Shown piece after piece: positions 52,284 to 62,120 of a stretch of 64,000 bases of DNA (within the stretch, counting starts at the first letter, position 1; each line of letters opens with the position of its first letter). Source of the DNA: Phytopythium helicoides (taxonomy: Eukaryota; Oomycota; Peronosporomycetes; Pythiales; Pythiaceae). The DNA lies in the NCBI GenBank assembly GCA_024867545.1, contig JANFNE010000004.1, positions 620,001 to 684,000 on the forward strand, written 5' to 3'. The notes beneath the pieces are model-generated. The model had not been told where the DNA came from. It was given only the letters and a program-made list of their open reading frames with translations, and did not search any database. Both the position numbers and the translations under genes were made by a program.

Positions 52284-53285
52284 ATGAGCAGAGGGGGCAT
52301 CGCAGTGGACGATCGCGCGCTCGACGCGCTCGCAGGGGCTAGGAGCCTCCCACTTGAGCGTAAGCAGCTGCACTAAAGCGCGCTTTAGGCCGTTGCTGAC
52401 TCGACCTGGCGGTGAAAAGACTTTGAGAGCGTGTGCAGACTGGCGGCCGCCGTCTTTCAGACCGAGAAGCAGTCGCGCAAGCGGCTCTCGCGAACTGCCG
52501 GTGCGCTTCTCGCTTGGATTTACGAACTGCTGCAGATCTGGTGAAGCTCTAATGGTCGTGGTGCTCTCGAAAACGAGCAGAGGCATGCGGGTGGGAGCCG
52601 AAACAGCTGGAGAATGCAGTGCTCGGCATTGCCAAGATCCTCATGGACGCCGTGCAGGTAAGGCGGGCTGCGATCATCTCCTGCCGAAGCTGCATGCCTG
52701 TTTTTTCTGATAAAGTTGATCTCGTTATTCGTGGGTAGGCCAATCTGGACGAGCAGGCTGTTCGGATCTTGATGAGCAACCTTGAGCTCTCTCCGGATCA
52801 CATCGAAGGTATCGCCAAGGTACCTTGACAGCATGGCCAGTGTCATTTGACTAGCCTTGTAACTTGTGGTTGTGTGCGCGCTGTCTTAAGATCTACGTCG
52901 CTAACAAAGAGATCATTCACTCGAGCGTATCGCGAGAAATGGTCTTGACTGTTCCCCGCTACCGGAACATGGAGTGGAGGATCGACCTGGAGGTGCGTTT
53001 TCCACCGCTGGCTGTTGATCAAGAGCACAAACCTTGCCTCTAAGTCTGTGCTTTCTCATGCGTTGGAAGATCGCGACGCGCTTTCTTCGCAACAAGCCCA
53101 AGCCGATCGTGACGCTGTGCTTTGATACGCTCGCACCTCCCAATGGCTCTGGGCTGCCGACTGCGTCCACAACCTATGCGCGCGTCGACTACGAAGGACT
53201 TCGTTTGCTGCAGCGCCGCCTCGAGCAGGCGCTCAGTGAGGTGGACTCTGTTCACTGCAGCCGCATTCAACGTTACATGCACTAG
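52284..53285 (+). CDS. COMMD2: COMM domain-containing protein 2
   Basis: About six short exons: 52284-52359, about 52420-52554, about 52607 onward, then one with NLDEQAVRILMSNLELSPDH, one with ANKEIIHSSVSREMVLTVPR and the last from about 53070. The helical N-terminal part (VFQTEKQSRKRLSRTAGALL) is followed by the C-terminal COMM domain: YRNMEWRIDLE (like COMMD2 YHNLEWRLDV), RFLRNKPKPIVTLCFDTL and YEGLRLLQRRLEQALSEV. One base shift is needed near 52510. COMMD proteins form the Commander complex for endosomal recycling. The 5' introns have weak donors (GTCGTG), so the first exons are provisional. Confidence 0.72.
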
Positions 53286-53402
53286 TTTCTCCAGCGCACA
53301 CACCACGTTCGTGTCGTGTATTGTTCCAATGCGCAATAAAGTAATTGCTCGACTGCTCTGCCTTCTCATGCATCTGCAGAGTAGCGCGGCACTGTAGCTT
53401 GG

Positions 53403-53764
53403 TCAGTTGCCGGGCTTCTTCTGGTGCGCCTTCTGCCACTGCTCGAATCGGTCGGGCCGCGCGAACGACGTCACATCGTCCAACTGCTTCTTGCTCTCGT
53501 CCGACACGGCGCGGTGCTGCAGCAACAGCTCTGCGAACTTTTGTTGGCGCTGCTCGCGGCGCTTGGTGTCCGGCTAGACGTAGAACTCCTGCTCGCCCAG
53601 CGCCTCCGTCAGAGCCGTCGATTCGCAAGTCGCTTTGTTGACGGCGCACGCACCACGTCCTTGCGGATCTCCTCGTCCGAGCGCGGGTTCCAGTAGTAGA
53701 ACGCTACGGCCGTGGGCACCGTGAACATGACCACATACTGCAGCATCATCATGTGGATCTTCAT
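53403..53764 (-). CDS. Small mitochondrial-type membrane protein, PET100-like
   Basis: Two exons joined by a GTGCGT..CTAG intron of about 80 bp give roughly 93 residues: a short N-terminal helix (MMLQYVVMFTVPTAVAFYYW), the turn NPRSDEEIRKDV, and a basic helical tail (DTKRREQRQQKFAELLLQHR and FARPDRFEQWQKAHQKK). The layout 'short helix with FTVPxAxxFYxxN then Arg/Lys/Gln-rich helix' resembles PET100, an assembly factor of cytochrome c oxidase. The likeness is weak. Head-to-head with GatC, 147 bp apart. Confidence 0.5.
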
Positions 53765-53910
53765 GGCCGTCGCGAGCGCTCCGCTTCTCCAGCGAACCGC
53801 CTTCGCCTGTCACCTCCGTCACCTCCAAACAAACGAAATGAATGCGCACTTTGACTGTAAAGTGCGTAAAATAGCGCACTTAGCGACTGTGAGGCTGGCT
53901 GGCATCCGTC

Positions 53911-54561
53911 ATGCAGCAAGCCGTGTTGCTCGTGCGCTGTCTGCAGCGGCGCGCGCTGCTCCCCCGCGGGAATTTGGCTGTCCGTCGACTATGCAGCGCC
54001 CCGCTGACTCGTGAGCTGCCGCTGGAGCTCGAAGAAATCACCAGTGTGCGTTTGGTAGCAGTAGAGATAGGGACACACAGCATGAGCATTTGACTCACTG
54101 TTCGATTACGGTTGCTGCAGGTGCCGCGGACGCCAGCGTGGTCGCTCAAGGAGCTGCACCAGGAGGGCGCGAGTATTAGCTCGGCAGAGGCTGTGCTGAA
54201 TGAGGACAAGCTGCGCGAGCTCGCCGAGCTCTGCCATCTGCGCATTGACGACGAGAAGCTCCCGTCGCTGCTAAAGGATGTCGAGTCCATTATCCAATGC
54301 ACCAAGACTGTCCAGGCTCTGACGCTGGACGAGAACGTCGATGACCTGTACGCCAAGAGTGACAGCGATGATCGTGCGTGGTGCAATGCTTCGTTGTGAA
54401 AGTTTGCTGCTGCAAGGACTGATGCGATGCTCGTGTTTTTAGGGGTGGCGCCGCTGCGCGAAGATGTGGTCACTGAGGGCAACTACCCCGACAAGATCCT
54501 GGCAAACGCAGCCGAGAAGTCGGGCTACTTCTTCAAGGTGCCCAAGGTTCTGCAGGACTAG
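53911..54561 (+). CDS. GATC: Glu-tRNA(Gln) amidotransferase subunit C, mitochondrial
   Basis: Three exons with GT/AG introns. An Arg/Leu-rich presequence (LLVRCLQRRALLPRGNLAVR) precedes the GatC core: LNEDKLRELAELCHLRIDDE, KLPSLLKDVESIIQCTKTVQ, then after the last intron VAPLREDVVTEGNYPDKILA and the terminal YFFKVPKVLQ. GatC supports the GatAB enzyme that turns Glu-tRNA(Gln) into Gln-tRNA(Gln) in mitochondria. The C-terminal FFxVPKV motif inserts into GatB and is conserved. Length about 155 residues. Confidence 0.9.
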
Positions 54562-54683
54562 ATTCCCCACAATGTCGGAATACAAAGCCAATGGAACATG
54601 GAACTGTCTATGAAGAGCAGCAACGCTCTCACGGTGCCCTACTCTGATGCAAAATCGTCGACTGTGCTAAAGTCTCGGACGAT

Positions 54684-55582
54684 TTACTTGTCGCTGGCAA
54701 ACACACCGGCGTCGGCGAGGTACTCCTCGAGGTCTGTCCAACACGAGATCATCAGACACCAAAAACGCTTCAAGGTGAAGCTCCACAAACGCCGACTCAC
54801 CCTCCACTTTCATCTCAAGCCCGCCAAGCTTGCGAATGCTCAGCAGCTGGTTCTTGAGGTCGCCCTTGTGGTACATGAAGAGCGTTGGGCAGTTCCTGTG
54901 CGGCGCATTTCGAGTCGTCAGTCTCTGTGTCGAGTCGACACCAACCTAAAATGAAAAATCCCTACCGGGCCGGCCAGTTCTCGATGCATGCCTGCGCCTG
55001 GATGCTCACGAACTTGACGTCGCGGTGGTTCTTGGCGACGACGCGCAGCACGTTATCCATGAGCTTGCACTCCTCGAGCGCGTCGTCCCACAGGTACGCG
55101 ATGACCCAGTTCTCGCTGCTGCCCTCAGTCACCTCACGGGTCCATTCGTCCTTGCTAATGGGCTGGATGTCGCCAAACTTGTTGCGCGCCGCCTGTGCCA
55201 TCATCTCGGCAATGCGCTTCTCTCTGCGTTAGCAAACAGGCTCCGTCATCAGCATCTGGTCAGCCTCAGCGCGCCAATATCCGCCCCCCGCCTACCGGAT
55301 GCGCGACAGCTCCGCGTCGTCATCGTAGTCATCCTGCGCATCACAACCCGCCACCCCCTCCATCAGACGGCTGCTTCGCAGCAGAGACGAACGCGCACGC
55401 ACCTCCATCTCGTCGAGCTCGTCGAGCGTGGCATACTCGCGCGGGTCGACCTGCTCGTCATCGCTCTGCTCCTCCTCCTCCTGCACCTTGGTCTTGGGCG
55501 CGAAGATGCCCTTCTTGATCAGGATGTCCTCCCACTCGGTCGTCTCGCCCGTGGGCTCGTAGAACTTGCTGCCGCGGTCCAT
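54684..55582 (-). CDS. Phosducin-like protein (PDCL2/3 type)
   Basis: Several exons. N-terminal MDRGSKFYEPTGETTEWEDI, an acidic Gln/Glu linker (KVQEEEEQSDDEQVDPREY), then AQAARNKFGDIQPISKDEWT and the thioredoxin-like domain (REVTEGSSENWVIAYLWDDA, DVKFVSIQAQACIENWP, CPTLFMYHKGDLKNQLLSIR, LGGLEMKVE). A final intron with donor GTGAGT joins LEMKVE to DLEEYLADAG at the C-terminus. Phosducin-like proteins of this class bind the chaperonin CCT to help fold actin, tubulin and cell-cycle proteins. The exon after EVRARSS is not fully resolved; a small exon may carry DDYDDDAELSRIR. Confidence 0.82.
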
Positions 55583-55850
55583 GGCTTCGCCCCCTTCTCG
55601 CCTTCTCGCGACTGCCGTCGTGGCTTCGCACGGTCATTCGTTCGAGAAAGCGAGGGTATCCAATAAGGTGGACCACCCCAATCACATGTAATCTCTATTA
55701 CTATTTGCCATCTACAAAACCGATAACCACCACCGCCCATAGCTGGCAGTTCCCGCCTTTTTCGGCCATTTTAGACTCCCTCGCCACCTGAGTCCCAAGG
55801 CGAAGCGCCTGTCTCGGTTGCCGCCCCACTCGCGGATTCCGCCGGCGGCC

Positions 55851-58800
55851 ATGGAGACCATGAAGGAGATCGCGGTCAACGTGAGCGGCATGGGCGCCAT
55901 GCAGGTGCTCACAATGGCGGGCGGCGACGCGGTGCTCACGAGCGGAGAGGACGGCGTGCTGTATGTGACGGACCTGACGACCGAGACGACGCTGCACGAG
56001 GCGGCCATGCTGGACGGGCAGATCCCGACGTTCGCCGTGCTGCCCGACCAGTCGCGCGTGCTGCTCGTGTCCGAGGAGGACAACTCGCTCTACACGTACT
56101 CGATGCCGCCGGCGACGCAGATGGACGCGCTGATTGTGCGCTCGACCGTCGCGATCCGCGAAGTCGTCTGCTCCGACAAGTTCATCGCGCTGGCCGAGGA
56201 CGATCCCAAGGTGCGCGTCATCCTGCGCGCTGACACAAGCCAGGTCATCGCTGTCGAAGGAGCGCAAGGAGCCATCAAGAGCGTCGCCATCGATCCCAGC
56301 GACTCGCTGCTCAGCGTCGCGAGTGAGGATGGGTTTGTGCGCGTGTACGAGCTCAATGACAAGGCACTGACCGCAAAGGAGCTCAAGGTGCTCAAGGTGC
56401 AGTTCAAGGACATTCGCGACGAAGAGGTGTTCGTCCGTTGCGCGTGGCAGCCAAGTACACCCGATCAGCCAGCGCGCCTGCTAGCTGTGCCGACAAACCA
56501 GGGCATCGTCGAGCTCTTCGATCGCAAGACATGGCAATCCAGCAGCCGGCTTGTGCTCCCTAGCGGAAGCAAGAGCGCGGATGTCAACATTATTGCGTTC
56601 TCCCCCAACGGCCTCTATGTCGCTGGTGCCACCACACAAAATGAGGTGTTTGTGTGGACGGTCGCGGATGCTTCAATCGTGCGCAGCTTCCGCTTTGACT
56701 TTGCGGTGTTGGCGGTGCAGTGGGCCAACACGCAAAACACACTTGTCGTCTTCCACTCTGGGGGCAAATTTGGGTTCGTAAAGGACGCTGTTCCAGCAGG
56801 TAAGACGCCCCCGCATTTCATGGGCATTGGTGCAGCTGTACCGGTAGCCAAGAAATCGGCTCATGGTAAGAATGTTGCCAAATCAAAGTCCCAGAAGAGC
56901 TCGTCTTTTATTGAGGACGAGGCTGCAGAAGACAATGCTGGGTCGGACGACGAACAAGAGGCCGAAATCCACATCAACGCAGGCACTGATGACGACGAAA
57001 ATGAAGCACGCGTCGACGCTATCAAGGCTAGCTTTGGATTCGGCTCGTCGTCTGCAGAAAAGGGAGATGATGATCTCAATGGCGATGACAGCATCACTGG
57101 CTTCAGCCATACTTCCTCAAAACTTCCAGCAGCCCAGTCTGGGGCTCCAGGTGTATCCCCTCTGCACTCCTTTATCGAACCCTTCCAATCAGGAAGTGTT
57201 CAGACTCCCAGTGGTGTATCACTCCTTGCATGGACACCTGAAGGCGAAATTGAGTCCATTCGAGGAGCAAATCTGAGCGAAAACCTGGTGAAGGTTGAGT
57301 TCGTCGACAAGTCTCGGCGCGGGTTCAAGTTCAACGACAATTACATGTTTACCATGGGCTTCCTCGATGACCATGGCGCCATCTTTGCGGTCCCTCGCCG
57401 TCCAAGAGAGGAGTGGGATGACGATGTCGGTTCAGCAAACGACGTGATCAGCAGCTACGTCTTCTACCGGCCATTTGAGTCCTGGGCAAGCAACAGCTCG
57501 TGGCACCTAGCTCTCCCTGAGGCCGAAGATGCAGAATGTGTGGCTGCCGCTCGGGACTTCTGTGCAGTGGCAACATCGCTGCAATGTCTGCGTATCTACA
57601 CAACCAGCGGCCTAGACTACGCCTTAATCCGACTCCCGGGTCGCGTCGTGACCATGACAGCCAAGGAATCACAACTGGCTGTCGTGTACCAAGGCCTCTA
57701 TGGCCAGCTGCGGTTCCAACTCTTCCACGTGCAAGTCAGTGCATCTCGGGAGCGTGTGAAGACACTTGCAGAGGGTGTGCTGCCGATGACACCGCCACCG
57801 CGCGATGTGTTTGCGTCCCATAAAGAAAACCAGCTTGCTCGTGAAGATTTGACACAATGGTCCACACTCAAGTGGCTTGGGTTTGACGATCGTCTGACAC
57901 TCTACAGCGTCGACTCATTCGGGTGTATCCAGGCTCTGTCGCAGAGCCTTGGATGGACCTGGTTCCCTATCGGTTGCGTTGGAAACGCTCTCAACAAAAA
58001 GCCTGCAGACCGACATGGTATTTTCACACTCGGCGTCGTGAATGACTCCCTGCTTTACTTTCCACTTGAGAGTGGAATGAAGGCTCCTCGACTCCGTACC
58101 AAGCACCGCCCTGTTCCTTTGACGTATCCCCTCCAGCAAGCGTCGTACCCGAAGACAGTTTTCCCGAAGGCCGGCGAAGGAGCAGACAGCAATGCCAAGC
58201 ACATCAACACGATGTGGCAAAATCTCAAGCTAGCAGCTGTGGAGACCAATGTGCTTCCGCACTGCAACCCACGTGACAGATTTGCAGCTGAGGACCAAGT
58301 CGTCCGGGAGCAGGCCGAGATGGACAAGGCACTGATCCTCATGATGAAGGCCGCGTGCACCAGTGACGAGCCTGCGCGCGTGCTGGACTTGGCTAAGTGC
58401 TTGCATCTCGAGAAATCTCACCAAATTGCTCAAAAGCTTGCAATCCACTATGGCTTGCGTCAGCTGCAATCTCAACTGTACGACTTGTACCGGGAGCGGT
58501 TCGAGCAGGAAGAGGTTGATGAAGTCTACAACGCCCCTCGACAGCCGCGCAGCCGGCCAAACTCCAGTCAATCCAGTGGGCCAGCTGCAAGTAGCTTCGA
58601 CAGTTCGCGGGAGCCGCTCAAAATGGCACGAAACGTGCTCGCTCGACCTCGCGCCGAGAAGCCAAAGGTCGAGGAAAGTGACGCTGAGGTGAACGGCACC
58701 CAAGAAAGTGCGCAAGAGTCGACTCCAGTCAAGAAAGCAGCTGCCACCGAAAGTTCGTCGACCACGCAGCAGCGGTCCGTCCCGCCTGCCAACCCGTTCC

Positions 58801-58919
58801 TCAAGAAGCCGAAGTCGAGCGAGCCGGGGGAAGACAAGTCGCGGAAGAAGTCTGGACTTGAACGACTGGCAAAGTTTGCCTCGCCGCCGCCAAAGAAGCG
58901 GCGAGGCGGGCTGAAGTGA
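55851..58919 (+). CDS. WDHD1: WDHD1/Ctf4/And-1 replisome protein
   Basis: 1022 residues, single exon, intact. N-terminal WD40 propeller (about 10-330): GEDGVLYVTDLTTETTLHEA, SVASEDGFVRVYELND, IIAFSPNGLYVAGATTQNEV and VLAVQWANTQNTLVVFHSGG. A linker with acidic blocks follows, then the SepB/Mcl1-mid domain (about 500-860) with YVFYRPFESWASNSSWHL, IRLPGRVVTMTAKESQLAVV, FDDRLTLYSVDSFGCIQALS and WTWFPIGCVGN, and a helical end. The Ser/Lys-rich C-terminus (FLKKPKS, PPKKRRGGLK) lacks the HMG box of animal And-1. The trimer links GINS/CMG helicase to Pol alpha. Start at 55851 in GGCCATGG. Confidence 0.92.
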   Translation: METMKEIAVNVSGMGAMQVLTMAGGDAVLTSGEDGVLYVTDLTTETTLHEAAMLDGQIPTFAVLPDQSRVLLVSEEDNSLYTYSMPPATQMDALIVRSTVAIREVVCSDKFIALAEDDPKVRVILRADTSQVIAVEGAQGAIKSVAIDPSDSLLSVASEDGFVRVYELNDKALTAKELKVLKVQFKDIRDEEVFVRCAWQPSTPDQPARLLAVPTNQGIVELFDRKTWQSSSRLVLPSGSKSADVNIIAFSPNGLYVAGATTQNEVFVWTVADASIVRSFRFDFAVLAVQWANTQNTLVVFHSGGKFGFVKDAVPAGKTPPHFMGIGAAVPVAKKSAHGKNVAKSKSQKSSSFIEDEAAEDNAGSDDEQEAEIHINAGTDDDENEARVDAIKASFGFGSSSAEKGDDDLNGDDSITGFSHTSSKLPAAQSGAPGVSPLHSFIEPFQSGSVQTPSGVSLLAWTPEGEIESIRGANLSENLVKVEFVDKSRRGFKFNDNYMFTMGFLDDHGAIFAVPRRPREEWDDDVGSANDVISSYVFYRPFESWASNSSWHLALPEAEDAECVAAARDFCAVATSLQCLRIYTTSGLDYALIRLPGRVVTMTAKESQLAVVYQGLYGQLRFQLFHVQVSASRERVKTLAEGVLPMTPPPRDVFASHKENQLAREDLTQWSTLKWLGFDDRLTLYSVDSFGCIQALSQSLGWTWFPIGCVGNALNKKPADRHGIFTLGVVNDSLLYFPLESGMKAPRLRTKHRPVPLTYPLQQASYPKTVFPKAGEGADSNAKHINTMWQNLKLAAVETNVLPHCNPRDRFAAEDQVVREQAEMDKALILMMKAACTSDEPARVLDLAKCLHLEKSHQIAQKLAIHYGLRQLQSQLYDLYRERFEQEEVDEVYNAPRQPRSRPNSSQSSGPAASSFDSSREPLKMARNVLARPRAEKPKVEESDAEVNGTQESAQESTPVKKAAATESSSTTQQRSVPPANPFLKKPKSSEPGEDKSRKKSGLERLAKFASPPPKKRRGGLK

Positions 58920-60638
58920 AGCTACAATGTCAGTGTCAGAGTTTAGATCTAAGATCTGTGGGTACAAAACAAACTTCAAACCATGTCGTCGCTTTGTCTG
59001 CTCTGCGCAATCAGTCATTGCAGTCGCTTGCGCCGCGCAAAGTGGATGCCCATCCAGCGGGGAGGCCTCCCTGCACACGGTAGCACGTCAGTACGTACAA
59101 CACACGCCTTACCAAAAGATCAGCCATAGCCCGCGGGCATTAGCGGTGGTGAATGCAATCGATTGCCAATGCAACGTTTAGCCTCCTCCCGCCAAAGTGT
59201 CTATCTCCAGTGTTGGTTGAGGAGCAAAAGATCCGGTCCAGACCACCATCACCTGGGAGCATCTCGGGGGCATTTGGGTGGGCTGCCAAAAGCAACTCGC
59301 AAACACCATTACGGTCAAGGATTCGTTTGGCTGCAAGGTCACCAAACAGCTCTCGAAATGTCGTCATCGCGGGTTCCAATGCGCCGGATCGTGCGTCACA
59401 TCGACATTGCACCCAGAGCTCCATGTGCATACATGTAGTCAGATTGAAAACAGTGTCTGCCCATCATCCTCGAAAATGTAGCCAAAACCGATATTGAGAC
59501 CTCGTGCACCTCGCCGGAGCCTGTGACTTGACCTTCGTTGCACCGACGACAAATCCTCCGGAGCAGAGTCATTCATATCCTACGGCAGAGCCGAGCTGTT
59601 TCACTTTGCTCGTGGATGCTGATGCCTTTTGGCTACAAACCCGTGAATCAAGCGAGCTTGCAACGACAGGCGGACGGGCTGGTCATACACAGCATCTAGA
59701 AGTCGATGGGTTTTTCCTTCGCATGCTGGTGTTGTCGCCGGACAGAATATTTTCGTTACCCGCTGGTCGCATTCGAAGCGAAGCTGGCGCGGGTCATATA
59801 TTACTGGACGAGGCGAACCCGCTGAACTCAGGCGGCAGAGATCATTCATACTGGCGGCGGTCGACGAGTGATGCCCACGGTCTCCATGCCAAGAAAAAAA
59901 ATGTTCGCCACTGGTTCCATCCCTATTCGACCAGAATCATTAGCATCAGCGTTTCACAACAACGGGAACAACGACGGGAATGAGATCGTTTGGGATGAAC
60001 CCACGGGTGATTCCCACCGCACTAACACTGTATTAGTCCTGGTGTAATGAGTCACGAGATCGGCCTGCTGATCAAGCAGCCCCAGGCCACGCTGAATGGG
60101 GGACTGCAAACATATGAGCGATGTGTTCGGAGGTCAACTGCTCCAAAGCTGTACAACCCATTATCCAGCCGCATTGACATCTTCGATGGCTTCATAGGTC
60201 CTTTTGATCCACGGACGCCTCTTCACATGCATCTTGGAGCCAAATATCCTGTCACTGTCACATGCTGGAATTGGGCCGAACTCGCTGGTGGCGAGAGGCC
60301 CACGTCATCTAGGAGGGATTTCTGCTGGACCGACCGCAGGGAAAAGTCGCGCGGAGTGCTCCAGGCAATATGCCATGACATGGGTAATGAGCTGCTGATT
60401 CCCAGAGGGAAGAAAGGCCATAGAAAAGACCCAGCGGGTGCTATCGGCGATGCGTCGCTTGTAATTGTAGCCGCCAGTCCCACTTCGGTCTCCAGCTGCA
60501 GGCAGCAGCTTTGCTCACTTTCCAACGTGCAGCGTGGGCGGCAAGGCGAGACAGGCGTTTCTCGGGTTCAAACTTGCTGCAGTGCAAGTATCGATCATCA
60601 CCACAAGGCCAGCGCAAGTCACGACGGAAAGTCTCGAG
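58920..60638. other. Gene-poor stretch
   Basis: About 1.7 kb with several medium open stretches in conflicting frames and no recognisable domain. A gene cannot be excluded near 60050-60500. Confidence 0.4.
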
Positions 60639-62120
60639 ATGGACAAGGCGCAGCTCGTGGTGCACCGACGGCCGGCAGCGCAGCCCTGGCACAATGCAGC
60701 GGCCCACCGGCTAATCCGCAAACTCATGATCCTACGCCTGCGGCGCCTGTACCCTGCACTGGCCGAGTCCGGCGCGGCCGTGGCGGTCACGCTCGCCAAC
60801 TCTTCTGCATGCCAAGGTAGTGAGCATGATAATGGCAGCAGTACCGCAAACGCCAGCACTACTACAGGAGGAGGACAGCGAGCGTCGCTCGCACAGAGAC
60901 TCGAGTGGATGCTGTATCATGCGGCGTTCTCGCTCGAGGAATATGGAACCAGAGGTCGCTCGAGCGGAGGATCCGAGCGTTGGCCACGCACATTGAGCCC
61001 AGTGCAGCCATGGTGCAGCGGCTGTGTGGCTCGAAGCGTGGTGGGGAGGACATTGAAGAACGAGAGGAGCAGTCGGGAAAAAGGAGAAGACAGGACGAGA
61101 GTCACGAAGGCCACGAGATCGAGCAGCTCCAGGCCGATGCATTGAGCCAGAGCGATGCATTGAGCCAGAGCGAACTCTTTCTGGGCAATGATCAGTGCTT
61201 GGTGTCGCACGTCATGAGCTTCTTGGATGGCGTCGAAGTACTCAAGTGTCGAGGAGTGAATCGATTTATGCGGGATGCCGCTCCGAGCATGGTACGCACA
61301 CTGAAGATCAATGCGCGCATTGCTGGACTAAAATCGTTGCAAATGGGATCACTGGGAAGACTACTTCATTCATGTGAAAATCTGACGGCGCTGACAGGTG
61401 GGGAATCAGCTGAACCGAGATGACGCTGCCCTCACGTCAAGCCCTCATGGAGCATCATCTTTGCTGTTCAATCTCACTACTAGCTCTATTTTGTGCTCGG
61501 CGCGGCGTGTCCTCATGGAGTTGGCGAAGGCGTTTGAAGTTGGAGCATGTCCCCACTTGCAATTTTTGACGCTGGATGCACCCATGGATCATCTCGTCGA
61601 AAGTTCTGAGATCTTACGAGTCATGGAGGCGTTGACCACGGGTCGGGAAATGTTGACCGCCAGCCGTGCGAAAATTACCCCGCTCAAGGAACTACGACTA
61701 GAAGCAACATATCTTGGTGACCGGAGAGTTGAGCGTCTCGCTGAAATGTTGCGCAAGGGAGGTGAAGGCTGCTTTTGCTTGCTTGAAACGCTCTCTTTGA
61801 GCAACAATTACATTGGTGCTGGTGGCTGTCGTGCTCTCATGGATGCGATTCCTCACTTGCCGGCACTCGCGATACTTGATTTGAGCGGCAACATTCTCAC
61901 AGACTTGGACGCCGTAGCGCTTGTTGATGTTCTGGAAGGACAGTCTTCAATGCATCTTCAATCGCTATGCATGGACGACAACTTTATCGAGCAGCCAGGA
62001 CAAGAGGCGTTACGCTTGGCGGATAGTATGCGAGGCTGTCGCGTATCGATGGCTCGTGTGACTGCTGGTGCGCGCTCGCGCGGTCGCCGGATTGGACTCG
62101 GCGGGATTCACAGTTTATAG
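60639..62120 (+). CDS. KIX-like, F-box-like and leucine-rich-repeat protein, frame broken
   Basis: Three frames join into one protein. Part one (from MDKAQLVVHRR) has a KIX-like helix bundle: AHRLIRKLMILRLRRLYPAL and LAQRLEWMLYHAAFSLEEY. A missing base near 60942 then connects to NQRSLERRIRALATHIEP, a nuclear-type acidic linker, and an F-box-like segment (CLVSHVMSFLDGVEVLKCRG, about residue 180-220). Past a second break or intron near 61400-61470 come leucine-rich repeats of the RI type: ITPLKELRLEATYLGDRRVE, LLETLSLSNNYIGAGGCRAL and LAILDLSGNILTDLDAVALV. F-box plus LRR suggests a substrate receptor of SCF ligases; the KIX part would bind activators. The exact joints are uncertain. Confidence 0.6.

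Noticed and set aside
59140..59430. 96-codon minus-strand frame (FRELFGDLAAKRILDRNGV)
   Set aside because: Part looks protein-like, but there is no family match and the plus strand is equally open.
60047..60820. 257-codon plus-strand frame before the KIX gene
   Set aside because: No recognised domain; it overlaps the KIX-like coding frame on the same strand.
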